A stretch of DNA of 64,000 nucleotides from Marinibacterium sp050389775. Lineage in GTDB: Bacteria > Pseudomonadota > Alphaproteobacteria > Rhodobacterales > Rhodobacteraceae. Under the pieces are notes generated by a model that worked only from the letters and a program-made list of their open reading frames with translations, was not told where the DNA came from and did no database searches. Shown here one piece after another: positions 41,052 through 49,604 of the stretch. The stretch is from the NCBI RefSeq assembly GCF_050389775.1, contig NZ_CP177144.1:4154001-4218000 (forward strand). The letters are read 5' to 3'. The translations under genes were made by a program, and so were the position numbers. Within the stretch, counting starts at the first letter, position 1, and each line of letters starts with the position of its first letter.

Positions 41052-43652
41052 TTATCTGATCCAGCCCAGGGCCCGGGCGGCCTGGACCGCCTCGGCCCGG
41101 CGGTGGCAGCCGAGCTTGGCGTAGAGATTCTTGAGGTGGAACTTGACCGTCGGTTCCGACACGCCCAGCTGGCGGGCGATGATCTTGTTCGACGCGCCTT
41201 CGGTCAGCAGCATCAGCACTTTCAGCTCCTGCCGGGTCAGATGCGCCCGGGCGGCCTCGGTCCCCGGGATCACCCGGCTTTTCTCCAGCCGGCGCATGAC
41301 CGACCGGGCCGGGCCGACGGCCGTGAGATAGGCCGCCGTCGCCGCATCGCGCCACATCTCGGTCAGAAAGACCTGCTCCTCGGCCAGCACCGACAGCGCG
41401 CCGTTGCGCGCCACGGCATCGAACACCCCGCGCAACAGGGCGCGCATCTGCGACAGTTCGCGGGACTGGCGGGCGACATGGGCCCGCCAGATGTCCAGGG
41501 CGATGCGCTGGCGCCCGGTCAGCCGGTCATTGGCCGCCATCTGGTCCAGCTTGCGCCCGAGGTAGGGCAGGCCCGGCCGGTCATGGACGATCTGGCGCAG
41601 CCAGCACAGGGCCAGCTGGATGTCGTCGCGGGTGGCCAGCCGGGCAAACTCGGCATCGGCGCTTTCAACCCAGACCCGGTCGATCCGCGCCTGCACCGGG
41701 CTCAGCGTGCGCGCGGCCTCGCCCCAGCGGCCGGCATTCTGCAGGACCTGGGCCTTGCGCAGATCGAGCAGCACGCGGAACTGGCGGTTCATCGCCAGCC
41801 GCACCCACCAGCGGTCGACATAAGCCAGCGCCGCGCCGGTCGACACCTGTTCGGCAAAGGCCTGGCTGCCGAACAGCACGGCCAGCTCGACCAGGGTGGG
41901 CCAGGTCTCGCCCCCGGCAAACCCGTCGAGATCCTCGTCGAGGAAGGCCAGGATCGGCTGGGGGTCGCCATCCTCGTGGCGCACCACGGCTTCGACCAGG
42001 CGCAGGATGCGCCAGTCGGACGGGCTGTCGAATTGCAACCGGTCCAGCCAGATCCGGGCATCGTGCAATTCCGGCGCGGCCGCCCCGCTTTCCCCGCGCA
42101 ACAGCCGCATCACCGCCCGGTGCAGGGCGATGTAGAACCGCAGCAGCGGCGCCCGGCCGCGTTCATAGGATTGCGCCGCGCGCAGGGCGACATCCTCGGC
42201 CTCGGCATAGCGGCGCTGGCGCAGGAAGATTTCCAGCAGGGCGTTGTAGACCGTTCCGCGCGGCAGGTGGGCATCGAGCGGCAGCCGGGCCAGCACGTCG
42301 AGCAGGGTCTCGATCGTGGCATCCGGCACGGTGATGTCCTCGTAGATCATCAGCGCGACGCGAAAGACCTGCGCGCGCCTCGGCAGGGCGGATGCGGGCG
42401 AAAAGGCCCGGGCCAGTTCCAGTTCCGCCGCGCCGAAGCGATCGGCCATCAAGCGGCGGGCCAGCCCGGTCTCGCCGGCCTTCAGGGCCAGCAGGGCGCG
42501 GGCCAGAACCAGCTCGGTATCGGTGTCGAGCAGGTCGCGGGGCATGGCGTCGATCAGGGCGGCGAAATCGCCCGGGGCCACGGCATAGAACAGGTACCAC
42601 CCGCCCGATTGGCGAAACAGGCGCAGGGCCTCGTTCGGTGCGCCAGCCTGCAACAGCCGGTGCACCATGCGCAGGGCCAGCCCCGGACGCGGCGGCAGGA
42701 TGGAGTCGGTGCCGCCCAGGGGCGTCGGACCATCGGCCAGCAGCCGCGCGCCCAGGGCGGTTTCCAGCGCCTCGGGAAGAAGGGCGCGGAACTGCGTGTC
42801 GCCCGGCAGGCGCAGGGGCGGGATCAGCGCGGCCAGCTCCCCGCCCTCGCCGGTCTGACCGGCCGAATCCAGCAGCGCGGCCAGCAGGCTTTCGGCCGGC
42901 AGGGCCGACAGCACGTCGCGGGCCAGGAAGGCGGCCAGGTCGGCCGCATCGCCCTGCCCCGCCCCGCCGGCCATCAGCGGCCAGCCGGCCGACCGGGCAT
43001 GGGCCTCGGCCGGCAGCTCGTCGGGGCCGAACAGCAGGTCATCGGCCGGAATGTCGAAGAGCCGGCCGTAAAGCCGCAGCCGGGCCAGGCCGGGCGGCTC
43101 CTGGCCGGGCCGGCAGAGGATGACCAACCGCCCGGGCATGTCCAGATCGAGCGGGTCGAGCGCGGCGGCGCTGGTGGTGACCGGAGGGGCATTGGCGTCG
43201 TCGGCGGGAGGGACTGGACCGCCGGAGGTGGCCCGTGCGCTCGCGGCGGCAGTATCGACAGGGACACCGGCGGCGGCCGTCGCTGGGGCGCCAAGGGCGA
43301 CCGGGACGCCGGCGGCGGCGGGGGGGCCTGGCGGACCGGCTGCGGCGGGGGTGTCTGGTGCACCCGCGGCTGCGGGGTTGACGGCATCATCCGGGGCACC
43401 GGGCAGGCCGAGGGAACCCGGAACCCCGGGCGCAATGTCGCGAATGTGCCAGCCGCCGCCGTCGAATGCACCGGGACGCCCCGGCACCGGGTGGGCCGAG
43501 ACGGCGGCGGCCAGCTGTTCGGCCAGGACGGTCTTGCCAAAGCCCGCGGGGGCCACCAGCAGCGTCACCGGCCGGACATCCGAACGGATCCGCGCGATCA
43601 GCGCGGTCCGGTGGATCAACGGGGCGGGCAGGATGGCAGGCGGGGCGGACAT
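41052..43652 (-). CDS. Large LuxR-family (MalT/AlkS-like) transcriptional regulator with an altered NTPase domain
   Basis: An 866-residue regulator. A P-loop (APAGFGKT, 34-41) opens a STAND-type NTPase domain, a long TPR-like helical region follows, and a LuxR HTH closes it (LTRQELKVLMLLTEGASN, then KIIARQLGVSEPTVKFHLKN). Residues about 76-168, where the substrate-lid and Walker B (LVLDD-type) segment should be, are replaced by Pro/Ala/Gly-rich repeats (PAAAGAPDT, PAAAGPPGP, PAAAGVPV). Recognisable sequence resumes at LVILCRPGQEPPGLARLRL. ATP hydrolysis may be impaired. It lies just upstream of dppB on the same strand and probably controls that operon. Confidence 0.87.
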   Translation of the reverse strand: MSAPPAILPAPLIHRTALIARIRSDVRPVTLLVAPAGFGKTVLAEQLAAAVSAHPVPGRPGAFDGGGWHIRDIAPGVPGSLGLPGAPDDAVNPAAAGAPDTPAAAGPPGPPAAAGVPVALGAPATAAAGVPVDTAAASARATSGGPVPPADDANAPPVTTSAAALDPLDLDMPGRLVILCRPGQEPPGLARLRLYGRLFDIPADDLLFGPDELPAEAHARSAGWPLMAGGAGQGDAADLAAFLARDVLSALPAESLLAALLDSAGQTGEGGELAALIPPLRLPGDTQFRALLPEALETALGARLLADGPTPLGGTDSILPPRPGLALRMVHRLLQAGAPNEALRLFRQSGGWYLFYAVAPGDFAALIDAMPRDLLDTDTELVLARALLALKAGETGLARRLMADRFGAAELELARAFSPASALPRRAQVFRVALMIYEDITVPDATIETLLDVLARLPLDAHLPRGTVYNALLEIFLRQRRYAEAEDVALRAAQSYERGRAPLLRFYIALHRAVMRLLRGESGAAAPELHDARIWLDRLQFDSPSDWRILRLVEAVVRHEDGDPQPILAFLDEDLDGFAGGETWPTLVELAVLFGSQAFAEQVSTGAALAYVDRWWVRLAMNRQFRVLLDLRKAQVLQNAGRWGEAARTLSPVQARIDRVWVESADAEFARLATRDDIQLALCWLRQIVHDRPGLPYLGRKLDQMAANDRLTGRQRIALDIWRAHVARQSRELSQMRALLRGVFDAVARNGALSVLAEEQVFLTEMWRDAATAAYLTAVGPARSVMRRLEKSRVIPGTEAARAHLTRQELKVLMLLTEGASNKIIARQLGVSEPTVKFHLKNLYAKLGCHRRAEAVQAARALGWIR

Positions 43653-43737
43653 GGTCCCTGGGTGTTTCCTTCGAACGGTGCCGGCCTGCCCCGTGTGGTC
43701 CTGTTGGCCTTCCCCGGGCCGGGCCGTGCTGACCCCC

Positions 43738-43754
43738 GGCACTTATCACGTGCC
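43738..43754 (-). promoter_or_regulatory. Inverted repeat upstream of the LuxR regulator
   Basis: GGCAC-TTATCAC-GTGCC is a 5-bp dyad with a 7-bp AT-rich centre, 86 bp before the regulator start. It might be an operator. The same 243-bp gap also holds a 12-bp direct repeat GGCCCGTCCCAA at 43790 and 43815; nothing else is recognisable there. Confidence 0.3.
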
Positions 43755-43895
43755 TGGGTGGTTGCACATGCCCGGCCCCGTCCGTGCGGGGCCCGTCCCA
43801 AGGCCCCACGGCAAGGCCCGTCCCAAAGGCCCTGATCCGGGAAGGTCACATGGTCGGCCGGGGCAAGATGCCCGGCCCGACCGGTCGTGTCGTGG

Positions 43896-44870
43896 TCAGG
43901 CCGCCGGGGCCAGCCCGTCGAGCAGCTGGCGCCAGCCGCCGATGGTCCGCGTCTCGGCGGTTTCGCGGTCCAGCCGCGGGGCCTGCGGCGGGCGGGTCAC
44001 CAGGTTGGACAGCGCGCGGGTCCAGCGCGGCTCGGTGAACTCGGGCACCCGGCGAGCGCCGTCGGCCTCGTGCCCGGCCAGCCCGTCGGCGCCCGAAACC
44101 AGCAGCGGCCGGCCGCCGGCCAGGGCCTCGGTGGCCACCAGGCCAAAGGGCTCCCAGCGCGAAGGCATGACCACGGCATCGCTGCAGGCCAGCGCGGTTT
44201 CCGGCGGGGTATGGCCGTGGAACCGGATGCGCCGGTCGCTGCCGGCCAGGGCCTGCAGGGCGGCCCGCTCGGGCCCGTCCCCGAAGATCTCGAGGGTCAC
44301 GTCGCGGAAGGGCAGCGCGCGGAAGGCCTGGATCAGCAGGTCAAAGCCCTTCTGGGTGTCCAGCCGCCCGATTGCCCCGATCCGGCGGACCTGGGCGCCC
44401 GGGGCGACCAGCTCGGCCAGCGGCGCCAGCGCGACACAGGGCGGGATGACCGTCAGCCGGTCGGCCGGCACCAGGTTCGAACGGGTCATCCAGGCGGCCT
44501 GGGGCGCGCTGACGGCGACAACCTTGTCGAACAGGGCATAACCGGTGCGCAGCATGGCCCGGAACCGGCGGCGGCGGGTGACGTTGATCGCGGCAAAGCC
44601 TTCGCAATAGCTGTGCTCGACATGGATCAGCGGCGTGCCGGGATACAGCGCGCGCAGGCCGAACAGGCCGGGCAGCCCGCGCCACGACAGGGTCAGGTGC
44701 GACACGATCACGTCGGCCTTGATGCCCGACCGGGCGGCCCGGGTGCGCGGCACCGGCAGGATCTCGTGGCGGGCGATGGCTGCCATGCCCGGATGGCTGG
44801 CGATGAAATCGAGGTAGCGGGTGACCCCGCCGGGGTTCTGGTCGTCGATGAGGTGAACGATCTTGAGCAT
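43896..44870 (-). CDS. Glycosyltransferase family 4 protein
   Basis: A 324-residue GT-B fold glycosyltransferase. The N-terminus VHLIDDQNPGGVTRYLDF has the Gly loop of GT4 acceptor domains, the middle has IGAIGRLDTQKGFDLLIQAF, and the donor site carries the EX7E motif within SRWEPFGLVATEALAGG. It would add a sugar to the lipid-linked exopolysaccharide repeat unit on the cytoplasmic face. It is the last gene of a minus-strand group wzx-GT2-GT2-GT4. It is somewhat shorter than typical GT4 enzymes (about 360-380). Confidence 0.9.
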   Translation of the reverse strand: MLKIVHLIDDQNPGGVTRYLDFIASHPGMAAIARHEILPVPRTRAARSGIKADVIVSHLTLSWRGLPGLFGLRALYPGTPLIHVEHSYCEGFAAINVTRRRRFRAMLRTGYALFDKVVAVSAPQAAWMTRSNLVPADRLTVIPPCVALAPLAELVAPGAQVRRIGAIGRLDTQKGFDLLIQAFRALPFRDVTLEIFGDGPERAALQALAGSDRRIRFHGHTPPETALACSDAVVMPSRWEPFGLVATEALAGGRPLLVSGADGLAGHEADGARRVPEFTEPRWTRALSNLVTRPPQAPRLDRETAETRTIGGWRQLLDGLAPAA

Positions 44871-44924
44871 GTCGAATACTCCTGGAAACTGGTTAACCGG
44901 CCGGCCCCTGCCGGCGGTGGAAGG

Positions 44925-45926
44925 TCAGGCGGTGCGGCGATCGGTGTCGGCGTCGCTGTCGGTATCGCGGCCCAGCAGCCGGAACAGGGCGTCGGCCCCG
45001 ATCACGGCCAGCAGCAGCGTGGCGGCCACGGTCGTCGCGGTCTTGACCGGCTCTTCGACGGCCGGGCGCCACGAGGCGGCAAAGGTCGCGCGCAGGTGCC
45101 GCAGGGCCTGGGCCCCGTCGCCCGAGCTGACCGCCCGGCGGGCGAGATAGCGGTACTGATACGCCCGGGCCGCGCCGGCGTGGCGGGCGAAGAAGGCCGG
45201 GGCGATGGGCGTCAGCTTGTCCACCATGCGTTCCCAGGCGGCCAGCTGCTTGAGCGTCGCCGCCGACAGGCCGCCGGTCACGATGCGATAGCGGGTCAGG
45301 TCGCCGGGGATGCCCTCGATCTCCCAATCGGTGGTCAGGGCAAAGCGCAGCCAGCATTCGATGTCCTCGGACTGGCGGAAGGTTTCGTCGAACCACCAGG
45401 TCCGGGCCTCCGGCCCGTCGGGCTGAAAGGCGATGCTGTCCAGCGCGGCGCGGCGGATCACCGGGGCCGAGCCGTTGCCGATGGGGTTGCGGCGAAAGAC
45501 ATGGGCGGCGGTGATGCCGGCCAGGCGGGGCGATTGCGACAGGCCCATGGGCTGGCTGTCGGCCGAGATCATCTCGGAGCCGGAATAGCTGATGCCGACG
45601 GTCGGGCGCTCGGCCAGGTGACGGACATGGGCGGCCAGCTTGCCCGGGCGCCAGAGGTCGTCGGCATCGCAGAAGCCGATGACCTGGCCACGGGCCTCGG
45701 CGATGCCGGTGTTGCGGGCACCGGCCAGGCCGCGGTTGGCCTGGCGCACCACGCGGATGCGCGGATCGGGATGGGCCTCGGCCATGGCGGCGGTGTCGTC
45801 GAAGGAACCGTCATCGACGACGATGATCTCGAAATCGGCAAAGGTCTGGGCGCTGAGGCTGTCCAGCGTTTCGATCAGCGTGGCGGTGACGTTGTAGGCG
45901 GGAACGACGATCGAGGCGAAGGGCAT
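44925..45926 (-). CDS. Glycosyltransferase family 2 protein, copy 2
   Basis: A 333-residue GT-A enzyme. The nucleotide-sugar site begins SIVVPAYNVTATLIETLDSL and continues with IIVVDDGSFDDT; the DXD-like motif is FCDADDLWRPGKL; the likely base lies in the DIECWLRFAL segment. The C-terminal about 20 residues are hydrophobic (TVAATLLLAVIGADALFRLL) and may anchor it to the membrane. It is a paralogue of the neighbouring GT2 gene (DADDLWRPEKL there). Role: transfer of one sugar of the exopolysaccharide repeat unit. Confidence 0.9.
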   Translation of the reverse strand: MPFASIVVPAYNVTATLIETLDSLSAQTFADFEIIVVDDGSFDDTAAMAEAHPDPRIRVVRQANRGLAGARNTGIAEARGQVIGFCDADDLWRPGKLAAHVRHLAERPTVGISYSGSEMISADSQPMGLSQSPRLAGITAAHVFRRNPIGNGSAPVIRRAALDSIAFQPDGPEARTWWFDETFRQSEDIECWLRFALTTDWEIEGIPGDLTRYRIVTGGLSAATLKQLAAWERMVDKLTPIAPAFFARHAGAARAYQYRYLARRAVSSGDGAQALRHLRATFAASWRPAVEEPVKTATTVAATLLLAVIGADALFRLLGRDTDSDADTDRRTA

Positions 45927-45950
45927 GGGGACTACTCCGGGTCGACGGGA

Positions 45951-46865
45951 TCAGCAGGCAAAGAGCGACCGGCGCAGGGCGTCGGGCAGCATCGGGGCGG
46001 CCAGCGCGCCGGCCAGGGTCAGCGCACCGCGGCGCATGTCCGAGAACCAGCCGCGCGGGCTTTGCAGGCAGCCCTTCAGGGCCAGCGACAGGGCTTCGGA
46101 CGGCGGCGCGCCGATGCGCAGGGCGCGACGGGCGAGGTAGCGCAGGTAGATGGCCTCTTCCCAGGGGCGCACGTCGAAACCGTAGCGCGCGGCGCTTTGC
46201 AGGGCGGCCCGGCGGCCTTCGCGCAGGGCGGCCAGGTCCGACGACAGGCCGCTGACCGAGGTGCGGTAATCGACCAGCACGCGGTTGATCCCGGCAACCC
46301 GGTGGCCATCGCCGACGGTGCGGATCAGCCAGTCGAGATCCTCGTTCTGCACCAGCGTTTCGTCGAACCCGCCGGTGGCCATGAAGACATCGCGGCGCAC
46401 GGTGAGATTGGACAGGGTGCAGACCGGATTTTCGCCCAGCAGCATCGGCAGGGTCAGGTCGCCATCGACCGGGGCCGAGACCGACCGCGCCCGGGTGCCG
46501 TCGAAGAAGGCGATGCGGGCATAGGTGGCGCCGACCTCCGGGTCCGAGAACAGCCGGGTCATGCAGGTCAGCTTTTCCGGGCGCCACAGGTCATCGGCAT
46601 CGAGAAAGGCCAGGATTTCGCCCCGGGCGGCGGCGGCCCCGGCGTTGCGGGCGGCCGAGGGGCCCTTGCCGTCGTGGGTGACCAGGCGGATGCGGGCATC
46701 GTCCTCGGCGGCCTCGGCGATCAGGGCGGCGGTGCCATCGGTCGAACCGTCGTCGATGACCAGGGCTTCCCAGTCGCCGCAGGTCTGGGCAACGAGGCTG
46801 CGCAGCGTGTCGGCCAGCGTGGCTTCGGCATTGTAGCAGGGCAGGATGATCGAGAAACGGGGCAT
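45951..46865 (-). CDS. Glycosyltransferase family 2 protein, copy 1
   Basis: A 304-residue GT-A glycosyltransferase with FSIILPCYNAEATLADTLRSL, LVIDDGSTDGT, the DXD region FLDADDLWRPEKL, and NEDLDWLIR as acceptor-side motif. No membrane helix is evident. It starts 3 bp after the flippase gene and is 24 bp before its paralogue, so the two probably arose by duplication and add two residues of the same repeat unit. Sugar specificity cannot be deduced. Confidence 0.9.
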   Translation of the reverse strand: MPRFSIILPCYNAEATLADTLRSLVAQTCGDWEALVIDDGSTDGTAALIAEAAEDDARIRLVTHDGKGPSAARNAGAAAARGEILAFLDADDLWRPEKLTCMTRLFSDPEVGATYARIAFFDGTRARSVSAPVDGDLTLPMLLGENPVCTLSNLTVRRDVFMATGGFDETLVQNEDLDWLIRTVGDGHRVAGINRVLVDYRTSVSGLSSDLAALREGRRAALQSAARYGFDVRPWEEAIYLRYLARRALRIGAPPSEALSLALKGCLQSPRGWFSDMRRGALTLAGALAAPMLPDALRRSLFAC

Positions 46866-46868
46866 GGA

Positions 46869-48092
46869 TCAGGCAACCTTTGCAGCAAGCGTGGGACGGA
46901 AGGCCGGGGCAAGCGCGGGAAGCGCGGCGCCGACCTGGATGAGCGTGGCGAGCACGAGATAGCCCAGGGCGATGGCTTCCAGCCCGTAGGGCGCGGCCAG
47001 GGCGGTGTTGGCGATCAGGGCCAGGGTCAGGGCCAGGGTGACGACGAATTCGACATGCGGCCGGTCATGGGCCCGCAGCCACTGGGCGGCGTTGGACCAG
47101 ATCACCCCGGGGATGGCGGCCAGGCACAGCAGCGAGACAACGCCCGAGATGTCCTGCCAGCCGGCCCCGAAGAGGATCGGCACATAGACCGGGGCCAGCG
47201 CGGCCTGCAGGGCGACCAGCGGGGCGATGACACCGACGCTGAGCTTGAGGGCATGGCGCAGGGCACCGGCGCGGTCGGTGGCGGCGCACAGATGCGGGAA
47301 CAGGGCGACCGACACGGCCTGCGAGAACGAGGTGGCCAGGCCCAGGCCGGCGTTGAAGGCCATGAAGTAGAGGCCCAGGGCCTCGGCGCCGAGCAGCGCG
47401 CCGATGACCAGTTTGTCGGCCTGCAGGCGCAGGGCGCGGACGATCTCGACACCCAGCACGGCCGACCCGTAGCGCAGGAAGGGGCGCACCGGGGCCGGGG
47501 CGACATCGCGGCGCGGCGTCCAGGGGTGCAGGCGGCGCATGGCGATCAGCCAGATCGGCGCGGTGGCCAGGCGCGGCAGGACAAGGGCCAGCGGGCTGGG
47601 GAAGACAAAGGCCAGCGCGGCCGACAGCAGGTTGGCAGCAACCACCTGGCCCCCGGCAATGGCCGCCGTCTCGCGCAGCTTGCCGGCGCGCATGGCCAGC
47701 GCGGCCTGAACGAGACCCGCGGGCATGAAGAGGTATTCGCCGGCCAGGACCAGGATCAGCCAGAACATGACCGGGCTGCCGGTGACGGCCCAGATGATCG
47801 CCCCGGCGGCAACCTGCAGGGCAAAGAGGCCCAGGCACCAGGCGTTGAAGATCCGGCGGGCGGTGCGGCAGGTGGCCTCCAGCTCGGCGGCCGGGGCCTG
47901 GATGATGCGCTGGCCGACGCCGTTTTCGGTCAGGGCCTTGACGATGTCACCGGCGGCGATGGCCGCGGCGGCGATGCCGATGGCCTCGGCCTCCATGCAG
48001 CGCGCCACGGCCACGACCACCAGCAGCCGCGAGGCCTTGGCGGCGGCCTCGGAGAGGCAGTAGGCCATGAGGTGGCGGGTGAAGGGCGGCAT
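46869..48092 (-). CDS. Oligosaccharide flippase family protein (Wzx-like)
   Basis: A 407-residue membrane protein with about 10-12 helices in the MATE/MOP flippase pattern. It opens with LMAYCLSEAAAKASRLLVVV and contains FNAGLGLATSFSQAVSVALFP, a stretch like the lipopolysaccharide biosynthesis flippases. It would flip undecaprenyl-linked repeat units to the periplasm, where the Wzy-like protein (57241-58554) polymerises them. It is the first gene of the minus-strand glycosyltransferase group and divergent from the export lipoprotein gene. Confidence 0.85.
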   Translation of the reverse strand: MPPFTRHLMAYCLSEAAAKASRLLVVVAVARCMEAEAIGIAAAAIAAGDIVKALTENGVGQRIIQAPAAELEATCRTARRIFNAWCLGLFALQVAAGAIIWAVTGSPVMFWLILVLAGEYLFMPAGLVQAALAMRAGKLRETAAIAGGQVVAANLLSAALAFVFPSPLALVLPRLATAPIWLIAMRRLHPWTPRRDVAPAPVRPFLRYGSAVLGVEIVRALRLQADKLVIGALLGAEALGLYFMAFNAGLGLATSFSQAVSVALFPHLCAATDRAGALRHALKLSVGVIAPLVALQAALAPVYVPILFGAGWQDISGVVSLLCLAAIPGVIWSNAAQWLRAHDRPHVEFVVTLALTLALIANTALAAPYGLEAIALGYLVLATLIQVGAALPALAPAFRPTLAAKVA

Positions 48093-48262
48093 CGTCGGGG
48101 CTCCTGGTCGGGGTGAGGCGGGTCGGGTTGGCGTTTGGGGGCGGTGCGGGGTCTGGTGCGTGTCTCTTTCGGGCGGCGGTGTCCGCCGCGTTGACCAATG
48201 ATTACCCGCGGGCGTTCGTCCCGTCCCTTCTCCGGGGGGAGATCGCACCGGCGCGAGTGGCT

Positions 48263-48285
48263 GACCCCCTATCCAAAGGGGGTAT
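48263..48285. promoter_or_regulatory. Exopolysaccharide box A, between wzx and the export lipoprotein gene
   Basis: ACCCCC-TATCCAAA-GGGGGT is a 6-bp inverted repeat with an 8-bp centre, inside a 23-bp stretch that on the minus strand closely matches box D (55675-55697). Its right edge is 81 bp before the wza-like start codon. It may serve both divergent units. Confidence 0.6.
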
Positions 48286-48307
48286 CCGCCGGTTGGTTCG
48301 ATCAGCG

Positions 48308-48336
48308 TTTTGAATGGCGGCGCAGATGGTTATACA
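48308..48336 (+). promoter_or_regulatory. Probable promoter of the export lipoprotein gene
   Basis: TTTTGA (48308-48313) and TATACA (48331-48336) are separated by 17 bp, 23 bp downstream of box A and 30 bp before the ATG. The -35 is weak, as expected for an activator-dependent promoter. Confidence 0.5.
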
Positions 48337-48365
48337 AAGGGACGGACACCAGCCGGAGACCCGCG

Positions 48366-49604
48366 ATGAAGCTGCCCCGACGCCCCTGCCTGGCCTCTGC
48401 GCTTGCGCTTCTGGCCCTTGCCGGCTGTACGTCGACACGCCATGCCAACAACCTGGAGCCGGTGGCCGTGGGCGACGGATACCAGGCGCAGTACCGGGAC
48501 TTCGATGCAACCGACGATCAATCCTACCTGCGGGCCAAGACGCTGAACGCCCGCGAGTGCCGGCCCCCGGCCGGCGGGGCGGGCGACGGCAGCGGCGGCA
48601 AGGCCGCCTCGGTTGGCCGGGTGCCCTCGGCGCTGGCCGGCGACATGCTCAGCCGGGGCGACCTGGTGCGCCTGCGCATGGTCGACGACGTGGAATTCAG
48701 CGGCGATTACGTGATTTCCCGCGATGGCACGCTCAAGCTGCCCTATCTCGCGCCGATCCCGGCGCAGGGCCGGTCGACCGCCGCCGTGGGCCAGGACCTG
48801 CGCGCGGCGCTGGTGGCCGGGGATTTCTACCTCGACCCGCCGGAACTGTCGGTGCTGGTCATGGATTACGCCGCCGCCCGGGTGGCCGTGTCGGGCGCCG
48901 TGTTCGACCCCCAGGCCATGGATATCGGCGGCGTGCCCGGCGACGAGGTCGACAGCCTGCGCCAGGCCGCGCTCGGCGCCTCGACCGAGGCGCGCAACCT
49001 GTCCGTTGCCCTGCGCGCGGCCGGGGGCGTGCGCCCCGATGCCGACCTGTCGGCCGTGCGCATCACCCGCGACGGCACGCAATACACCCTGGACCTGCGC
49101 GGCATCATCACCGGCCATGATGCCGGCGATGTCATGCTGATCACCGGCGACGAGGTCTACGTGCCCTCGCGCCAGTGTTTCCAGGACGACCTGATGGTGC
49201 CCAGCCCGATCAGCCCGCCGGGCGTGTCGCTCTACCTGTCCAACCTGACCCAGCCGGCCACGGCCAATGCCCAGTCGGCCATCGGCCAGACCGTGCGTGA
49301 AGTGCCCTATGGCTCGCGCTACATGCAGGCCGTGGTCGACAGCAACTGCGTCGGCGGCGCCCGGGCGACCAGCGCCAGCCGCTCGGCCGCCCTGTTCTCA
49401 CGCAACCCGATGACCGACGTGTCCGTCGTGATGGAACGGTCGGTCGAGGAAATGCGCGCGCGGGGCGACCGCGACGATTACGACCCCTACCTGCTGCCCG
49501 GCGATGCCATCGCCTGCTACGACAGCACGGTGACCAATATCTCCGAGGTCGCCCGGGTGCTGGGCCTGGTCGGGGCGGCGGTGGCGATCAGCACGCTTCA
49601 GTGA
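48366..49604 (+). CDS. Polysaccharide biosynthesis/export lipoprotein, Wza-like
   Basis: A 412-residue exported lipoprotein: lipobox LALAGC with Cys21. Its Poly_export domain includes LSRGDLVRLRMVDDVEFSGDYVISRDG, whose GDYVISRDG core is diagnostic, followed by LKLPYLAPIPAQG and a SLBB-like region with VRITRDG. It would form the outer-membrane channel through which the polymer leaves. The C-terminal part with several cysteines and SAALFSRNPMTDVSVVMERS is not familiar to me. Its 3' end overlaps the convergent kinase gene by 17 bp. Confidence 0.85.
   Translation: MKLPRRPCLASALALLALAGCTSTRHANNLEPVAVGDGYQAQYRDFDATDDQSYLRAKTLNARECRPPAGGAGDGSGGKAASVGRVPSALAGDMLSRGDLVRLRMVDDVEFSGDYVISRDGTLKLPYLAPIPAQGRSTAAVGQDLRAALVAGDFYLDPPELSVLVMDYAAARVAVSGAVFDPQAMDIGGVPGDEVDSLRQAALGASTEARNLSVALRAAGGVRPDADLSAVRITRDGTQYTLDLRGIITGHDAGDVMLITGDEVYVPSRQCFQDDLMVPSPISPPGVSLYLSNLTQPATANAQSAIGQTVREVPYGSRYMQAVVDSNCVGGARATSASRSAALFSRNPMTDVSVVMERSVEEMRARGDRDDYDPYLLPGDAIACYDSTVTNISEVARVLGLVGAAVAISTLQ

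Noticed and set aside
43887..48116. A second very long plus-strand open frame opposite the glycosyltransferase genes
   Set aside because: Same reasons: it is the third-position-driven shadow of four minus-strand genes with clear motifs.
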